Source: Desulfobacca sp. 4484_104 | Lineage (GTDB): Bacteria; Desulfobacterota; Desulfobaccia; Desulfobaccales; Desulfobaccaceae | Length of the DNA: 64,000 nucleotides | NCBI GenBank assembly: GCA_002049795.1 | Contig: MUKC01000001.1 | Location: forward strand, 1 to 64,000 | Direction: 5' to 3' | Part shown: piece by piece, positions 34,624-44,818 of the stretch | How the letters are laid out: each line of letters begins with the position of its first letter | How positions within the stretch are numbered: position 1 is the first letter of the stretch | Notes under the pieces: generated by a model | Database searches by the model: none | What the model saw: only the letters and a program-made list of their open reading frames with translations | Told to the model about the DNA's origin: nothing | Made by a program: the position numbers and the translations under genes

Positions 34624-35187
34624 CTAGGTAGTTGAAGGTAAACGGCGGCGGGAAGTAAAGCCGTTCAGATAAGGCAGGATATATTCCAGGGTGGCCGGGG
34701 CAATGGTCAGTTGTTGATAGACCGTAAAACCGGCCTCCTTCACGGCCTGTTGGCGCCAGAAGGCATCGCGTTCCGGATGCCGGGATTCATAAGGTAACTC
34801 ATAGAAGACTTTGTCGATCTGGGCGGTGGCCAGCAGTTTCAGGCAGACATAACATGGTTCCAGGGTGACATAGAGGCTGGCCCCCTTGATGGCCACGCCG
34901 TGCCGGGCCGCCTGGGCAATGGCGTTGGCTTCGGCGTGCGAGGCCCGACAGTAATTATACTTATCGACATCGGCCACCTGGATGGCCCGGCGATGACAGT
35001 AGGGACTGCCATCGGGCAGGGTCTGATCGATACAGTGGGGCGCGCCGGGCATGGAGCCGTTGTAGCCGGTGGCCAGGATCTGCTTGTCCTTCACCAGCAC
35101 CGCGCCGGTAGGCCGGGAATTGCAGGTCGAGCGGGTACTCACCAGCTTGGCAATCAGCATAAAATATTCATTCCAATTAGGGCGCAT
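34624..35187 (-). CDS. dCMP deaminase family protein
   Basis: 187 residues. The zinc cytidine-deaminase fold shows the catalytic SHAEANAI motif and the ligand pair LEPCYVCLKLL. The RPTGAVLVKDKQILATGYNG and ending CRASHAE spacing match dCMP deaminase/ComEB. Further cysteine/histidine residues (HCIDQ, YCHRR) match the second zinc of the family. It converts dCMP to dUMP for thymidylate synthesis. The last 25 residues are unconserved. pyrE lies upstream on the same strand, so they may be cotranscribed. Confidence 0.88.
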   Translation of the reverse strand: MRPNWNEYFMLIAKLVSTRSTCNSRPTGAVLVKDKQILATGYNGSMPGAPHCIDQTLPDGSPYCHRRAIQVADVDKYNYCRASHAEANAIAQAARHGVAIKGASLYVTLEPCYVCLKLLATAQIDKVFYELPYESRHPERDAFWRQQAVKEAGFTVYQQLTIAPATLEYILPYLNGFTSRRRLPSTT

Positions 35188-35255
35188 AGCACATACCTTA
35201 GATTTAGGTCAGCCAAGGGGAAAGACGGTTACCGCCCCTACCCTTTCCGCCATTA

Positions 35256-35819
35256 TCAATCTGGCAGGGAAGTGAGTTCGGCCCCAGTAAACAGGACGCT
35301 CAGCTCATAGCCCTCTTGGGCCAGGAGTTCCCGGGCCCCTTCCTGGCGATCGACCAGGCACATCACCCGGGCGATCTGCCAGTCAGTCTGCTGCTGCACC
35401 GCCCGGATGGCCTTGAGGATCGAACCGCCGCTGGTGGCGACATCGTCGATGATGGCCACCCGCGCCCTTTGCGCCAGGTACGGGCCTTCGATCAGGTGCT
35501 GCTGGCCATGGCCTTTGGCTTCCTTGCGCACAATAAAGGCCTGGAGGGGGTGGCCTTCCTGATAACTGACCGCGGCCACGGCAGCAACGATGGGATCTGC
35601 ACCCAGGGTGAGGCCACCGATGGCCTCCACCGTCCGGGGGGGCAGATGCTGCAGGACTAGTTGGGCGGTCAGGTAGGCACCCACCGCGGACAGGGTTACC
35701 CGGCGGCAATCAATGTAATAGTTGCTGCGTCGGCCCGAGGATAGAATAATATCTTTAAATTCCAAGGCTTCCTGGCGCAACAACTTAAGCAATTGTTGCC
35801 TGGCCGAGGGATCGGTCAT
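35256..35819 (-). CDS. pyrE: Orotate phosphoribosyltransferase
   Basis: 187 residues. Substrate segments are GRRSNYYIDCRRVTLS and GLTLGADPIVAAVA. The flexible loop is FIVRKEAKGHGQQ, and the PRPP-binding signature is VAIIDDVATSGGSIL. It joins orotate and PRPP to OMP in pyrimidine synthesis. The next gene on the strand is a dCMP deaminase, another pyrimidine enzyme. ATG 35819 is the natural start. Confidence 0.95.
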   Translation of the reverse strand: MTDPSARQQLLKLLRQEALEFKDIILSSGRRSNYYIDCRRVTLSAVGAYLTAQLVLQHLPPRTVEAIGGLTLGADPIVAAVAAVSYQEGHPLQAFIVRKEAKGHGQQHLIEGPYLAQRARVAIIDDVATSGGSILKAIRAVQQQTDWQIARVMCLVDRQEGARELLAQEGYELSVLFTGAELTSLPD

Positions 35820-35844
35820 GTCAACCCCGTATAAAACCCCAGAT

Positions 35845-36255
35845 TCAGGTCTGGCGGTGGCAGTCCAGGCAGCGGATCGGTCCGGCCTGCTGGCCCTGTT
35901 GGCGGCGTTTTAAGTGGCAACCTTTACATTGCTGATGAAAGGCATTCTTCAGATCTGGCCGATCGGCCTGCGGCCGGGTCAGATGGCACTCCTGGCAAAG
36001 CTTTACCGGCTGTCCCTGGACCCAGCGATTGCAGCCCCGGTCATATTCATGATGGCAGGTAGTGCAAGCAATCTGCTGACCCTCGTGCTGTTGGTGGCTA
36101 AAGGTGACCGGCGGTTTCTGCCACGGTTTCAAGGCCGGGATCTGAATCAGACTCTGAGGCTGCGGCTTGGTAGCTAGGCTGGCCTGGGCCCAGATCACCC
36201 CTAGATTGCCCAGCAGAAATAGTGCCATTAACCATGATTGCTTTTTCCACCGCAT
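35845..36255 (-). CDS. Periplasmic tetraheme cytochrome c (class III-like)
   Basis: 136 residues with an N-terminal signal peptide (about 1-25, LLGNLGVIWAQAS). Four heme c sites follow: CTTCH, CQECH, CKGCH and CLDCH. Extra histidines (FSHQQHEGQQ, CHHEYD, NAFHQQ) can serve as axial ligands. The pattern and size match class III cytochromes c3, periplasmic electron carriers linked to hydrogenase and sulfate-reduction chains. No partner oxidoreductase is nearby. It lies between pyrE and queD. Confidence 0.88.
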   Translation of the reverse strand: MRWKKQSWLMALFLLGNLGVIWAQASLATKPQPQSLIQIPALKPWQKPPVTFSHQQHEGQQIACTTCHHEYDRGCNRWVQGQPVKLCQECHLTRPQADRPDLKNAFHQQCKGCHLKRRQQGQQAGPIRCLDCHRQT

Positions 36256-36264
36256 GTTTCTTCA

Positions 36265-36636
36265 TCAAGGCAGGTAATAAGCGGCGCTCGAGGTATCCGA
36301 TTCCCAGACCGCCACCCGGGTGACCTTGACCCGGTCATCATTGATCGCCGGGCTGAGACGTTCGAAGAGATAACGGGCCAGATTTTCGGAGGACGGATTC
36401 TGATTTTGGAAGGCCGGCAGCTCATTGAGATAGGTATGATCGACCTCCTCTAAAACCTCCCGGGCCGCGGCCTTGATCTTCCCAAAATCCCGTACCAACC
36501 CAACCTCATCCAGAGAAGCCGCACCCAGAAAAATTTCTACCTTCCAGTTATGCCCGTGCAAGGCTTCACATTTGCCATAGAAGTTTTCCAGCCGATGGGC
36601 CGCGGAAAACTGGGTAATAATCTTTAATTCATACAT
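36265..36636 (-). CDS. queD: 6-carboxytetrahydropterin synthase
   Basis: 123 residues. The zinc histidines are FSAAHRL and LHGHNW, with the catalytic cysteine in GKCEALHGH. The later VDHTYLN and NPSSENLARYLF motifs also match. QueD converts dihydroneopterin triphosphate to 6-carboxytetrahydropterin, the second step to preQ0 and queuosine. QueE and a standard QueC are not in the window, but the QatC-like protein at 58348 belongs to the QueC fold and would depend on this pathway. Confidence 0.93.
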   Translation of the reverse strand: MYELKIITQFSAAHRLENFYGKCEALHGHNWKVEIFLGAASLDEVGLVRDFGKIKAAAREVLEEVDHTYLNELPAFQNQNPSSENLARYLFERLSPAINDDRVKVTRVAVWESDTSSAAYYLP

Positions 36637-36640
36637 CGGG

Positions 36641-36853
36641 TCATCTCTCCGGGCCGGCCTTCAGGACCTTAAAACGGTTTTGCATACGGTTGATCAAGTT
36701 TTTCAGGTCATTTAAGAGCCCGGCCAGATCCTGGTGCCGTTTGGCTTCAATCTTTTTCAATTCCTCCAACCAATATTCCAGCAAGGCCAGTTCCCGTTGC
36801 CGCAGTTCGTTTTCTATCCGGCTTTTGAGTTGTTTTACTACAGCCTCATCCAT
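36641..36853 (-). CDS. Small coiled-coil protein, 70 residues
   Basis: From ATG 36853 the product is nearly all charged helix (VKQLKSRIENELRQREL, EYWLEELKKIEAKR), likely a coiled coil. The start overlaps the zinc-ribbon gene's stop as ATGGATGA, showing translational coupling; a longer reading from 36916 would be out of family. queD begins five bases after its stop. Function unknown. Confidence 0.65.
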   Translation of the reverse strand: MDEAVVKQLKSRIENELRQRELALLEYWLEELKKIEAKRHQDLAGLLNDLKNLINRMQNRFKVLKAGPER

Positions 36854-37100
36854 GGTCGGTCTCGTCCTGGAGGTTCTCGTAGGCCCGCCCACAGACACTA
36901 CAGACCCCATGTTCATCCAACACCCCGATACAGTTGCCGTCGGGACACAGAACCCGATCGCTCCAATCCGGCATCGCTTCCAACAGCTCTTCTAACCTGG
37001 CGCCACAGCGACAACAATAGTCGCCATCGGCGGGGGTCTCGCCGCCACACTCCGAACATCGGGTCATGGGCAATTCCCCACCACAATGGGGGCATTTCAT
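36846..37100 (-). CDS. Small multi-zinc-ribbon protein
   Basis: 84 residues with eleven cysteines arranged in Cx2C pairs: MKCPHCGGEL, RCSECGGE, YCCRCGA, and later CPDGNC with CSVCGRAY. This suggests two or three zinc ribbons. It likely acts through the coupled coiled-coil protein that follows. I do not know the family's function. A GGAT-type weak ribosome site precedes ATG 37100. Confidence 0.7.
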   Translation of the reverse strand: MKCPHCGGELPMTRCSECGGETPADGDYCCRCGARLEELLEAMPDWSDRVLCPDGNCIGVLDEHGVCSVCGRAYENLQDETDHG

Positions 37101-37258
37101 GGATTATCCTTTCGTCCTAAATCATTTTCCGACCTTACTTATTATCCCAAAAAATGCTCCCTGTCAATGTGCCCCCGCTGGCGAGCAGCGCTCTGTTTGA
37201 TTTTATTTGATCTTAATCGGCAATTATGGCTAAAATTAACACAGGAGGTTGGCCCATT

Positions 37259-37561
37259 TTGATTTTAAAAGAGGCCCTCAGACTCTTTTCCGGTCTGATC
37301 CTGCGGGAGGGCAGCAGTAAATATTGGGAACAGAGCCAACTCGTCAAGAGCATCAGCGACACTGAACCGGCCGCCCTGGATCAGCCGGTATATTGTGATA
37401 CCGAAGGGATCTGGGAGCTGACCCCCCAAGGAGATAAGGGGCGGGAACTCTATACTACGGTTCGTTGCCCCTTTTGCCATGATCTGATCTATTGGTCAGA
37501 TTACACCGAGGCCCTGGAAGGCTTGGCCCACAGTTTCTGTGATGCCAAAGATTGGCACTGA
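37259..37561 (+). CDS. Small hypothetical protein with CPFC motif
   Basis: 100 residues from TTG 37259. AGGAGG lies ten bases before, whereas the in-frame ATG 37226 has no ribosome site. The sequence has an amphipathic start (EALRLFSGLILREG) and a C-terminal CPFCHDLIYWSD with a later cysteine, a possible metal site. No family is recognised. It is divergent from the zinc-ribbon gene. Confidence 0.5.
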   Translation: MILKEALRLFSGLILREGSSKYWEQSQLVKSISDTEPAALDQPVYCDTEGIWELTPQGDKGRELYTTVRCPFCHDLIYWSDYTEALEGLAHSFCDAKDWH

Positions 37562-37592
37562 AAGTGCCTTTACCCCTTAAAAGGTAGGCTGA

Positions 37593-37778
37593 TCAAGACG
37601 TTGGCGGTCCCAGTTCGGTGGTCCAGTTGGGGCAACGGCTTGCTTGAATGGGAATAGTGGTAAAACAATAAGGGCAGACCTTGGTGGTGACCTCGACCGG
37701 CGCCTCTTCTTGACGCCACAGACGGTTAATGCTGCGGATGACTATAAATGGAGAGGGAAATTTCGGAAGGAAGGCGAC
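37593..37778 (-). pseudogene. mscL: Remnant of large-conductance mechanosensitive channel MscL C-terminus
   Basis: In the frame directly after the HAD gene's stop codon the sequence reads VAFLPKFPSPFIVIRSINRL, then WRQEEAPVEVTTKVCPYCF, then TTIPIQASRCPNWTTEL. This matches the end of MscL: the second helix, the charged linker and the CPYC..IP..A.RCP zinc-like tail found in many bacteria. The pore helix and N terminus are absent. No start codon is present, so I call it a remnant. Confidence 0.62.
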
Positions 37779-38414
37779 CTAAAAATAGCGGATCGGCCAG
37801 TGATAGCGGCGGGCCAGGCGTTTGAGCCGCCAACTGGGATTGACCGCCACCGGATGGCCGACCTTTAAAAGCAGGGGGACGTCCTCGAAATGGTCGGCGT
37901 AAGCGTAGGACCGGGCAATATCAAACCCCTGCGCCTGAGACAGTTCAAGCAACAGACGGAGTTTATTTTCGCCGCGCGGATGCAGGCCGGTAATGCCGCC
38001 GGTGTAGTGGTGGTTCTGCCGGTCTAATCGGGTCGCAATCAGCCACTCGGCCCCCAGTTCTTCCTTTAAGGGATGGATCAGACAGTGCAGCGATCCGGTC
38101 AGGATGACGATCACGTGCCCTTGGGCCTGATGCTGCCGGACGCATTCCCGGCCCTGGACACTAAGCCGCATAGCTATCACCTCCCGGTAGCAGGCCCGGG
38201 CCAGATGCTCGATTTCCTCCACGGCCTGTCCCTCCAGATAGGACTTATCATGGAACCGACTTTGGGGTTCGATAAGCAGATGCCCACAGAAGGCCAGCAC
38301 CTTGGCCCAGGATAGTTGTCTTTGCCGTAAGAGGTAATAGAAAAACAGTTGTTCGCTGGGACCGTTGACCAAGGTCCGATCCACGTCGAAAATAGCGGCG
38401 ATCTTGACCATCAA
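37779..38414 (-). CDS. HAD-IB family hydrolase (SerB/PgpP-like)
   Basis: 211 residues. Motif I is IFDVDRTLVNG, with both aspartates. Motif II is VILTGS, motif III includes the GENKLRLL lysine, and motif IV is YADHFEDVPLL. These place it in HAD subfamily IB with phosphoserine phosphatase-like enzymes. The next gene on the strand but upstream is a CDP-alcohol phosphatidyltransferase, so a lipid-phosphate substrate is a reasonable guess. The stop TAG at 37779 is followed in frame by an MscL remnant. Confidence 0.8.
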   Translation of the reverse strand: MMVKIAAIFDVDRTLVNGPSEQLFFYYLLRQRQLSWAKVLAFCGHLLIEPQSRFHDKSYLEGQAVEEIEHLARACYREVIAMRLSVQGRECVRQHQAQGHVIVILTGSLHCLIHPLKEELGAEWLIATRLDRQNHHYTGGITGLHPRGENKLRLLLELSQAQGFDIARSYAYADHFEDVPLLLKVGHPVAVNPSWRLKRLARRYHWPIRYF

Positions 38415-38454
38415 CCTCTCTGCTGACTGACCTGCCTAGTTAAGGCTTGAGTTT

Positions 38455-39063
38455 TTAGACGTTAGCCACGGGAGTGAGAAAATATCGACGGCTGTCGATC
38501 AACACCGGAATCCCCCGGATCACACAGAGACCGACGACCAGCCAGATTAAGGCTTGGTTAAAAGGTTGTAGGATAGATAACCAGGCGGAGTCTTTCAAGA
38601 TCAAGGCGTGGGTAAGCATGAGTTGACAAAAAACCCAGGCCTTGGCAAATCCATACAAAGCCCGCATAAAACGTGAGGCGACCAGGAACTTGCCCCAGTG
38701 CGAATGCATCATCCCAAACACTGATTTTCCCTGGCAGAGAGCTACGCCGCGCAAACCATCGACAATAAAGGAGCGGATCAGAAATATAATCGGCACCCAC
38801 AGCGGCACGAGCCCGATGTCCATAAAACTGATCCACAAAATATTTTCTACGGCCCGATCCAGGGCTACATCTAGGACCGCCCCCAAATGGGAGACTTCGT
38901 TACGCAGTCGGGCTACATAGCCGTCAAACCAGTCCATCAGAAACAGGATGATGAGGAGAGCCAGTCCTAGCAAACGCAATTGCAGATGGGGGATGAAGAG
39001 TATCGCCACTAGAGTGATCAGTAGCGGCAACCGACTCAAAGTGATAACATTAGCCAGAGACAT
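38455..39063 (-). CDS. CDP-alcohol phosphatidyltransferase family protein
   Basis: 202 residues with about six membrane helices. The catalytic motif is complete: DWFDGYVAR, then GAVLDVALDR (D..DG..AR...G...D...D). The start SLANVITLSRLPLL is also typical of PgsA and related enzymes. These join a CDP-diacylglycerol to an alcohol such as glycerol phosphate or inositol phosphate. The particular alcohol cannot be read. A HAD phosphatase follows 40 bases downstream, as expected if the product is a phosphatidyl-phosphate. Confidence 0.85.
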   Translation of the reverse strand: MSLANVITLSRLPLLITLVAILFIPHLQLRLLGLALLIILFLMDWFDGYVARLRNEVSHLGAVLDVALDRAVENILWISFMDIGLVPLWVPIIFLIRSFIVDGLRGVALCQGKSVFGMMHSHWGKFLVASRFMRALYGFAKAWVFCQLMLTHALILKDSAWLSILQPFNQALIWLVVGLCVIRGIPVLIDSRRYFLTPVANV

Positions 39064-39531
39064 CAGAAAAAATCCACAACTCCTGAGGTAGGTAATTTCA
39101 GCATAACAGAAATTTTATCTTATTTCAATGCCCTTTAAGGCGGCCGTCAAGATTTCCGCCGGCCTTGGAAAAAGGTATTGATTTTTTAATTAGTTTAGGT
39201 TATAGAAACTTTATAATATTTGTGGCCATTCCGGCCTATCGGCATAAAAGGGGTCAAGGCCTTAGTGCTTTGCTTTTTTAAGGGTTGCATGCCATTTGCG
39301 GCTGCGGATCGGATTCTGGCTTTCACAGAGGCACAGCAGAGGAAGCGGGAACCTTGGGAGAATCAAATCATAGATCATCCTACCCGGGCTGACCAGCGAT
39401 TAACCCCAGCAACTTCATCTCCTCCTACCCTTAAACTAAGCACCCAGTTCTACATGCGCGGATTAGAGAAATCCTCAGAATCGACTGGGATCGAGTAATA
39501 GGGCGTGTGCCCCGGCCTTGTTGTGGAGTCT
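39064..39531. other. 468-base intergenic region between divergent genes
   Basis: Holds a promoter-like pair at 39178..39206 and a GCGGCCG..CCGGCC-rich palindromic patch near 39141. A 92-codon frame starting at 39220 has no ribosome site and odd composition; I do not call it. GAAACTTTATAATATTTG at 39206 faintly resembles the AT block of the dispersed repeat. Confidence 0.45.
39178..39206 (+). promoter_or_regulatory. Promoter candidate for hisC-cmk-rpsA-sppA
   Basis: TTGATT (39178..39183) and TATAGA (39201..39206) are 17 bases apart in an AT-rich stretch. It lies about 330 bases before hisC, which would give a long leader. Confidence 0.42.
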
Positions 39532-40632
39532 ATGTTTGAATCTTTGGTACCAGAAAACATTGCCACGCTAACAGCTTATCCGCCGGGCAAGCCCCTAGAA
39601 GAATTAGAAAGAGAACTTGGCATTACCGGGGCGATAAAATTAGCCTCTAACGAAAATCCTCTGGGACCTTCCCCCCTGGCTTTAGAAGCCATTCACTCGC
39701 AGCTTGCTAGCCTCAACCGCTATCCCGATAGTGGGGCCTATTATCTCAAAGCGCGTTTAAGCCGCCACTTGGGGATCAGACCGGAACAATTAATCCTGGG
39801 CAATGGTTCAGATGAAATTCTGGAATTAATCGTGCGAACTTTTCTGCAATCTGGGGAAGAAGTCTTGAGCTTTGCTCCTTCCTTTCTGATGTATGGCATA
39901 ATAACCCAGGCAGCAGGAGGAGTCTTTCGGCCCTTGCCGCTAAAAGATTTTCGAGTGGATCTGCCAGCACTGAACCAAGCCTTGACCTCGCGCAGCAAAA
40001 TCATCATCATCAACAATCCCAACAACCCTACCGGAACCGCATTTTATCGGACAGAATGGGAAGATTTTCTTAGGGCCCTGCCCCCTGGGGTAATTGTGGT
40101 CTTAGACGAAGCCTATATTGATTTTGTCAAATCGCCGGAGGTGCCCTCCGGTCTGGAGTACCTGGATGAGCAATTGCCCCTGATCGGCTTACGGACCTTT
40201 TCCAAGGCCTATGGCTTGGCGGGTCTGCGGATCGGCTATGGTTATGGACCGAGCGCACTGCTAAATTACCTGAACCGGTTGCGGCAACCGTTCAACGTCA
40301 ATAGCCTGGCGCAAGTCGCGGCGCGTTCCGCCCTGGATGACCAGGACTTTTTGCAGCGCACCCGGCAACTAATCTGGGACGGACTGGCTTACCTGTGCCA
40401 AGAACTTGATCGCCTGGGGGTTGCCTATCTTCCGACCCACGCCAATTTCTTGCTGATTCGGGTTGATCGGGACAGTCAGGAACTCTACCAACGTATGCTC
40501 CGGGAAGGAGTAATTATTCGGGCCATGAGCAGTTATAATCTACCCGAATATATTCGCGTCAACGCCGGGCTTCCGGAAGAAAACTCCCGTTTCTTGCAGG
40601 CATTTAAAAAGGTTATGGGGTTTACGGTCTGA
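39532..40632 (+). CDS. hisC: Histidinol-phosphate aminotransferase
   Basis: 366 residues from ATG 39532 behind GGAG; a GTG at 39505 would add nine unmatched residues. It is a fold-type I PLP enzyme. LASNENPLGPSP, the YPDSGAYYLKARL segment and ILGNGSDEIL are typical. So are NPNNPTGT, DEAYIDF, the PLP lysine in RTFSKAYGLAGLRIGY, and RVNAG near the end. It transaminates imidazole acetol phosphate to histidinol phosphate. It is not in a his operon; the cmk start is one base after the stop. Confidence 0.93.
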   Translation: MFESLVPENIATLTAYPPGKPLEELERELGITGAIKLASNENPLGPSPLALEAIHSQLASLNRYPDSGAYYLKARLSRHLGIRPEQLILGNGSDEILELIVRTFLQSGEEVLSFAPSFLMYGIITQAAGGVFRPLPLKDFRVDLPALNQALTSRSKIIIINNPNNPTGTAFYRTEWEDFLRALPPGVIVVLDEAYIDFVKSPEVPSGLEYLDEQLPLIGLRTFSKAYGLAGLRIGYGYGPSALLNYLNRLRQPFNVNSLAQVAARSALDDQDFLQRTRQLIWDGLAYLCQELDRLGVAYLPTHANFLLIRVDRDSQELYQRMLREGVIIRAMSSYNLPEYIRVNAGLPEENSRFLQAFKKVMGFTV

Positions 40633-40633
40633 G

Positions 40634-41374
40634 GTGCCCCGTCGATTGATCATTACCATTGATGGTCCGGCCGGGGCCGGTAAAAGCAGCGTCAGCAAAC
40701 GACTGGCTCAATGGCTGGAATACCTTTATTTGGACAGCGGTGCCTTCTATCGCGCCATCGCTTTGGTTGCGGGGAATCAGGGCGGCAACCTGGACGATGC
40801 GGGGTGGCTGGAAAGCTTCCTGGCGAGTTTTGAGCTAGAGGTTGCGTCGGGTCCCGAGGGTTTGCGGCTCTGGAACGATGGTCAGGAGATCACTCAGACC
40901 ATCCGAACGCCCCGGATTAGCCAGGACGCGTCTCGGGTCGCCACCTTGAGGCCGGTGCGCCAATGGGTAGCGGCCTACCTGCGTCGCTGTGCCAAAAACG
41001 GCGGGATTGTCACCGAAGGACGGGATATGGGAACCGTGGTGTTTCCTGAGGCGGAGGTCAAAATCTATTTAGATGCCGACTTAGGCGTTCGGGCGCAACG
41101 TCGCCGCCAGGAGCTGCAAGGCCGGGGGGTGGACCAACCAGCGGAGCAGGTTCAGGCCGACCTGGCCGACCGCGATCACCGCGACCGTGCCCGACAAGAA
41201 GGGCCGCTCTTAATTCCGCCCGGCGCCCAGGTGATTGACAACACCAACCTCAGTCTGGAACAGGTAGTACATGCCTGCCAGGAATTGATCCGGCCTAAAC
41301 TGGAGCAGTCCACTTGTCAAGCTGGCCCGGATTGCGATAAGTTATTTACACCAGAAAAACACCCGTTAGGGTAG
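40634..41374 (+). CDS. cmk: Cytidylate kinase
   Basis: 246 residues from GTG 40634. The nucleotide loop is DGPAGAGKSSVSKRLA. LYLDSGAFYRAIAL, EGRDMGTVVFPEAEVKIYLDA and the LADRDHRDRARQEGPL lid complete the family pattern. It phosphorylates CMP and dCMP. The last roughly 25 residues, with CQAGPDCDKLF, are beyond the usual end. The gene sits in the conserved hisC-cmk-rpsA order. Confidence 0.94.
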   Translation: MPRRLIITIDGPAGAGKSSVSKRLAQWLEYLYLDSGAFYRAIALVAGNQGGNLDDAGWLESFLASFELEVASGPEGLRLWNDGQEITQTIRTPRISQDASRVATLRPVRQWVAAYLRRCAKNGGIVTEGRDMGTVVFPEAEVKIYLDADLGVRAQRRRQELQGRGVDQPAEQVQADLADRDHRDRARQEGPLLIPPGAQVIDNTNLSLEQVVHACQELIRPKLEQSTCQAGPDCDKLFTPEKHPLG

Positions 41375-41400
41375 AAATATATTATAGGGGGAAGATTTGT

Positions 41401-43257
<1,857 letters not shown>

Positions 43258-43276
43258 CCGGCTGGGGAAGGACTCT

Positions 43277-44164
43277 ATGAAAAAGCGGCCGCTGTACTCC
43301 GTAGTGCTTATCCTGGGCTCGATTATCCTGTTTTTTATTGGCCTCAGTCTGTTGATGCTATCCTTTGCCAAAGACGGCACCCTGTGGTCGAGAGGAGAAA
43401 AAGTCGGGGTCATAGAAGTTACCGGGCTGATTTCTGAGGCCCAGGATACCTTAAAGCAACTGGATAAATATCGGCGGAATTCCCAGATCAAGGCGATTGT
43501 CCTGCGCATTAACTCGCCGGGGGGAGCCGTCGGTCCGGCTCAAGAAATCTGGCGGGAAATTAATAAAATCCGCAAGACTAAAAAAATCGTCGCTTCGCTG
43601 GGCACTGTCGCGGCTTCCGGAGGTTATTATATCGCCAGTGCCGCAGACCTGATCATCGCCAGCCCCGGTACCATGACCGGCAGTATCGGCGTGATCATCA
43701 GATTTGCCAATATCGAAGCTCTGGTTAAAAAGTTAGGGTTGGACTTCTACGATCTTAAGGCCGGGGCCTTTAAAGATACCGGTTCCCCCATGCGTCCCAT
43801 GACTCCGGAGGAGAAGGCCTATCTCCAAAATCTGCTTAACAATATTCACGAACAATTCATTCGCGATGTCGCCCAGGGCCGCAAGCTCCCCCTAGAAAAA
43901 GTCAGGGCCGTCGCCGATGGCCGGATCCTAACCGGTGAAGAAGCCAAAAATCTAAAGATGATCGATGAATTCGGCAATCTCCAGGATGCCATCGAGAAGG
44001 CCGGCCGCTTGGGGGGTATAGTGGGCAAAGTAGAGGCCGTCTATCCCGAAAAGGATAAATTCTCGCTGTGGAAATTGCTCTTTGGGCAGAGTTTTCAGGA
44101 AACCTTGAGTCAGCTCCAACTGTCGCCAGTGGTTCCGGCCTATCTACTCAGTGCCGGTAGATAA
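43277..44164 (+). CDS. sppA: Signal peptide peptidase SppA (short form)
   Basis: 295 residues, the single-domain (36K-type) form. A membrane helix spans about 9-31. VLRINSPGGAVGPAQEI forms the oxyanion region, the nucleophile Ser is in GTVAASGGYYIAS, and the catalytic Lys is in LKAGAFKDTGSP. SppA degrades remnant signal peptides in the membrane. Following rpsA is a common deltaproteobacterial order. The gene converges on the sua5-like gene with 19 bases between. Confidence 0.92.
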   Translation: MKKRPLYSVVLILGSIILFFIGLSLLMLSFAKDGTLWSRGEKVGVIEVTGLISEAQDTLKQLDKYRRNSQIKAIVLRINSPGGAVGPAQEIWREINKIRKTKKIVASLGTVAASGGYYIASAADLIIASPGTMTGSIGVIIRFANIEALVKKLGLDFYDLKAGAFKDTGSPMRPMTPEEKAYLQNLLNNIHEQFIRDVAQGRKLPLEKVRAVADGRILTGEEAKNLKMIDEFGNLQDAIEKAGRLGGIVGKVEAVYPEKDKFSLWKLLFGQSFQETLSQLQLSPVVPAYLLSAGR

Positions 44165-44183
44165 GCAACTAGCCCTAATAGCA

Positions 44184-44807
44184 TCATTCGAAAGCACTGA
44201 CCTCCCCTTTGCCCACTCGAATGATCTCGGGGACATCATCAATCAGCGAGATCACGCTGGACGGTTCCGGCATGATTACCCCGCCATCCACCACTAAATC
44301 GAGATACGGTTTGAAATAGTCAGCAATCTCATAAGGATCGCTCATTACTAGGCCGTCGGTGCGGCTGGCGCTGGTGCTGATGATAGGGTGGCCCAGAAGT
44401 TTCACCAGCCCCAGACAGATGGCATGGTTGGGAACCCGGATACCCGCGGTCTTACGCCGGGTCAGCATGATCTTGGGCACCAGCCGGGAGCCTTCCAAAA
44501 TAAAGGTATAAGGTCCGGGCAAGAGCCGCTTCATGGTCTTGTAGGCGTAGTTGGAAACCCGGGCATATTCGCTGATATTTTTTAAATCGGCACAGATAAA
44601 ACTGAAAGGTTTGGACAGCGACCGCCGTTTGAGCTGGTAAATCTTTTCAATCCCACCTTTGTTAAACAGATCGCAGCCGATGCCATAACAGGTATCGGTG
44701 GGATAAGCAATAATACCCCCGTCCGCCAGCACCTGCACCACCTGACGGAGCAGGCGGTCTTGGGGGTTCTGAGGGTTAATCCGCAACATCTTCGGCTTAT
44801 TTCCCAT
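44184..44807 (-). CDS. L-threonylcarbamoyladenylate synthase (Sua5/YciO/YrdC family)
   Basis: 207 residues. The ATP/threonine site is shown by GGIIAYPTDTCYGIGCDL, KRRSLSKPFSFIC, the RLLPGPYTFIL segment, TAGIRVPNHAIC and ISTSASRTDG. The length and the KRR..SKP motif are closest to YciO within the superfamily, so it may be YciO rather than TsaC. The family makes the donor for t6A37 on tRNA. The start has ATG 44807; the M23 gene's stop is 12 bases upstream. Confidence 0.87.
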   Translation of the reverse strand: MGNKPKMLRINPQNPQDRLLRQVVQVLADGGIIAYPTDTCYGIGCDLFNKGGIEKIYQLKRRSLSKPFSFICADLKNISEYARVSNYAYKTMKRLLPGPYTFILEGSRLVPKIMLTRRKTAGIRVPNHAICLGLVKLLGHPIISTSASRTDGLVMSDPYEIADYFKPYLDLVVDGGVIMPEPSSVISLIDDVPEIIRVGKGEVSAFE

Positions 44808-44818
44808 TTTCCTATATC

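Noticed and set aside
37669-37695. Third copy of the GGGCAGACC hairpin
   Set aside because: The match is short, does not form the stem, and is explained by MscL-remnant coding sequence.
39220-39498. 92-codon open frame before hisC
   Set aside because: No ribosome site, unusual composition and no recognisable family.
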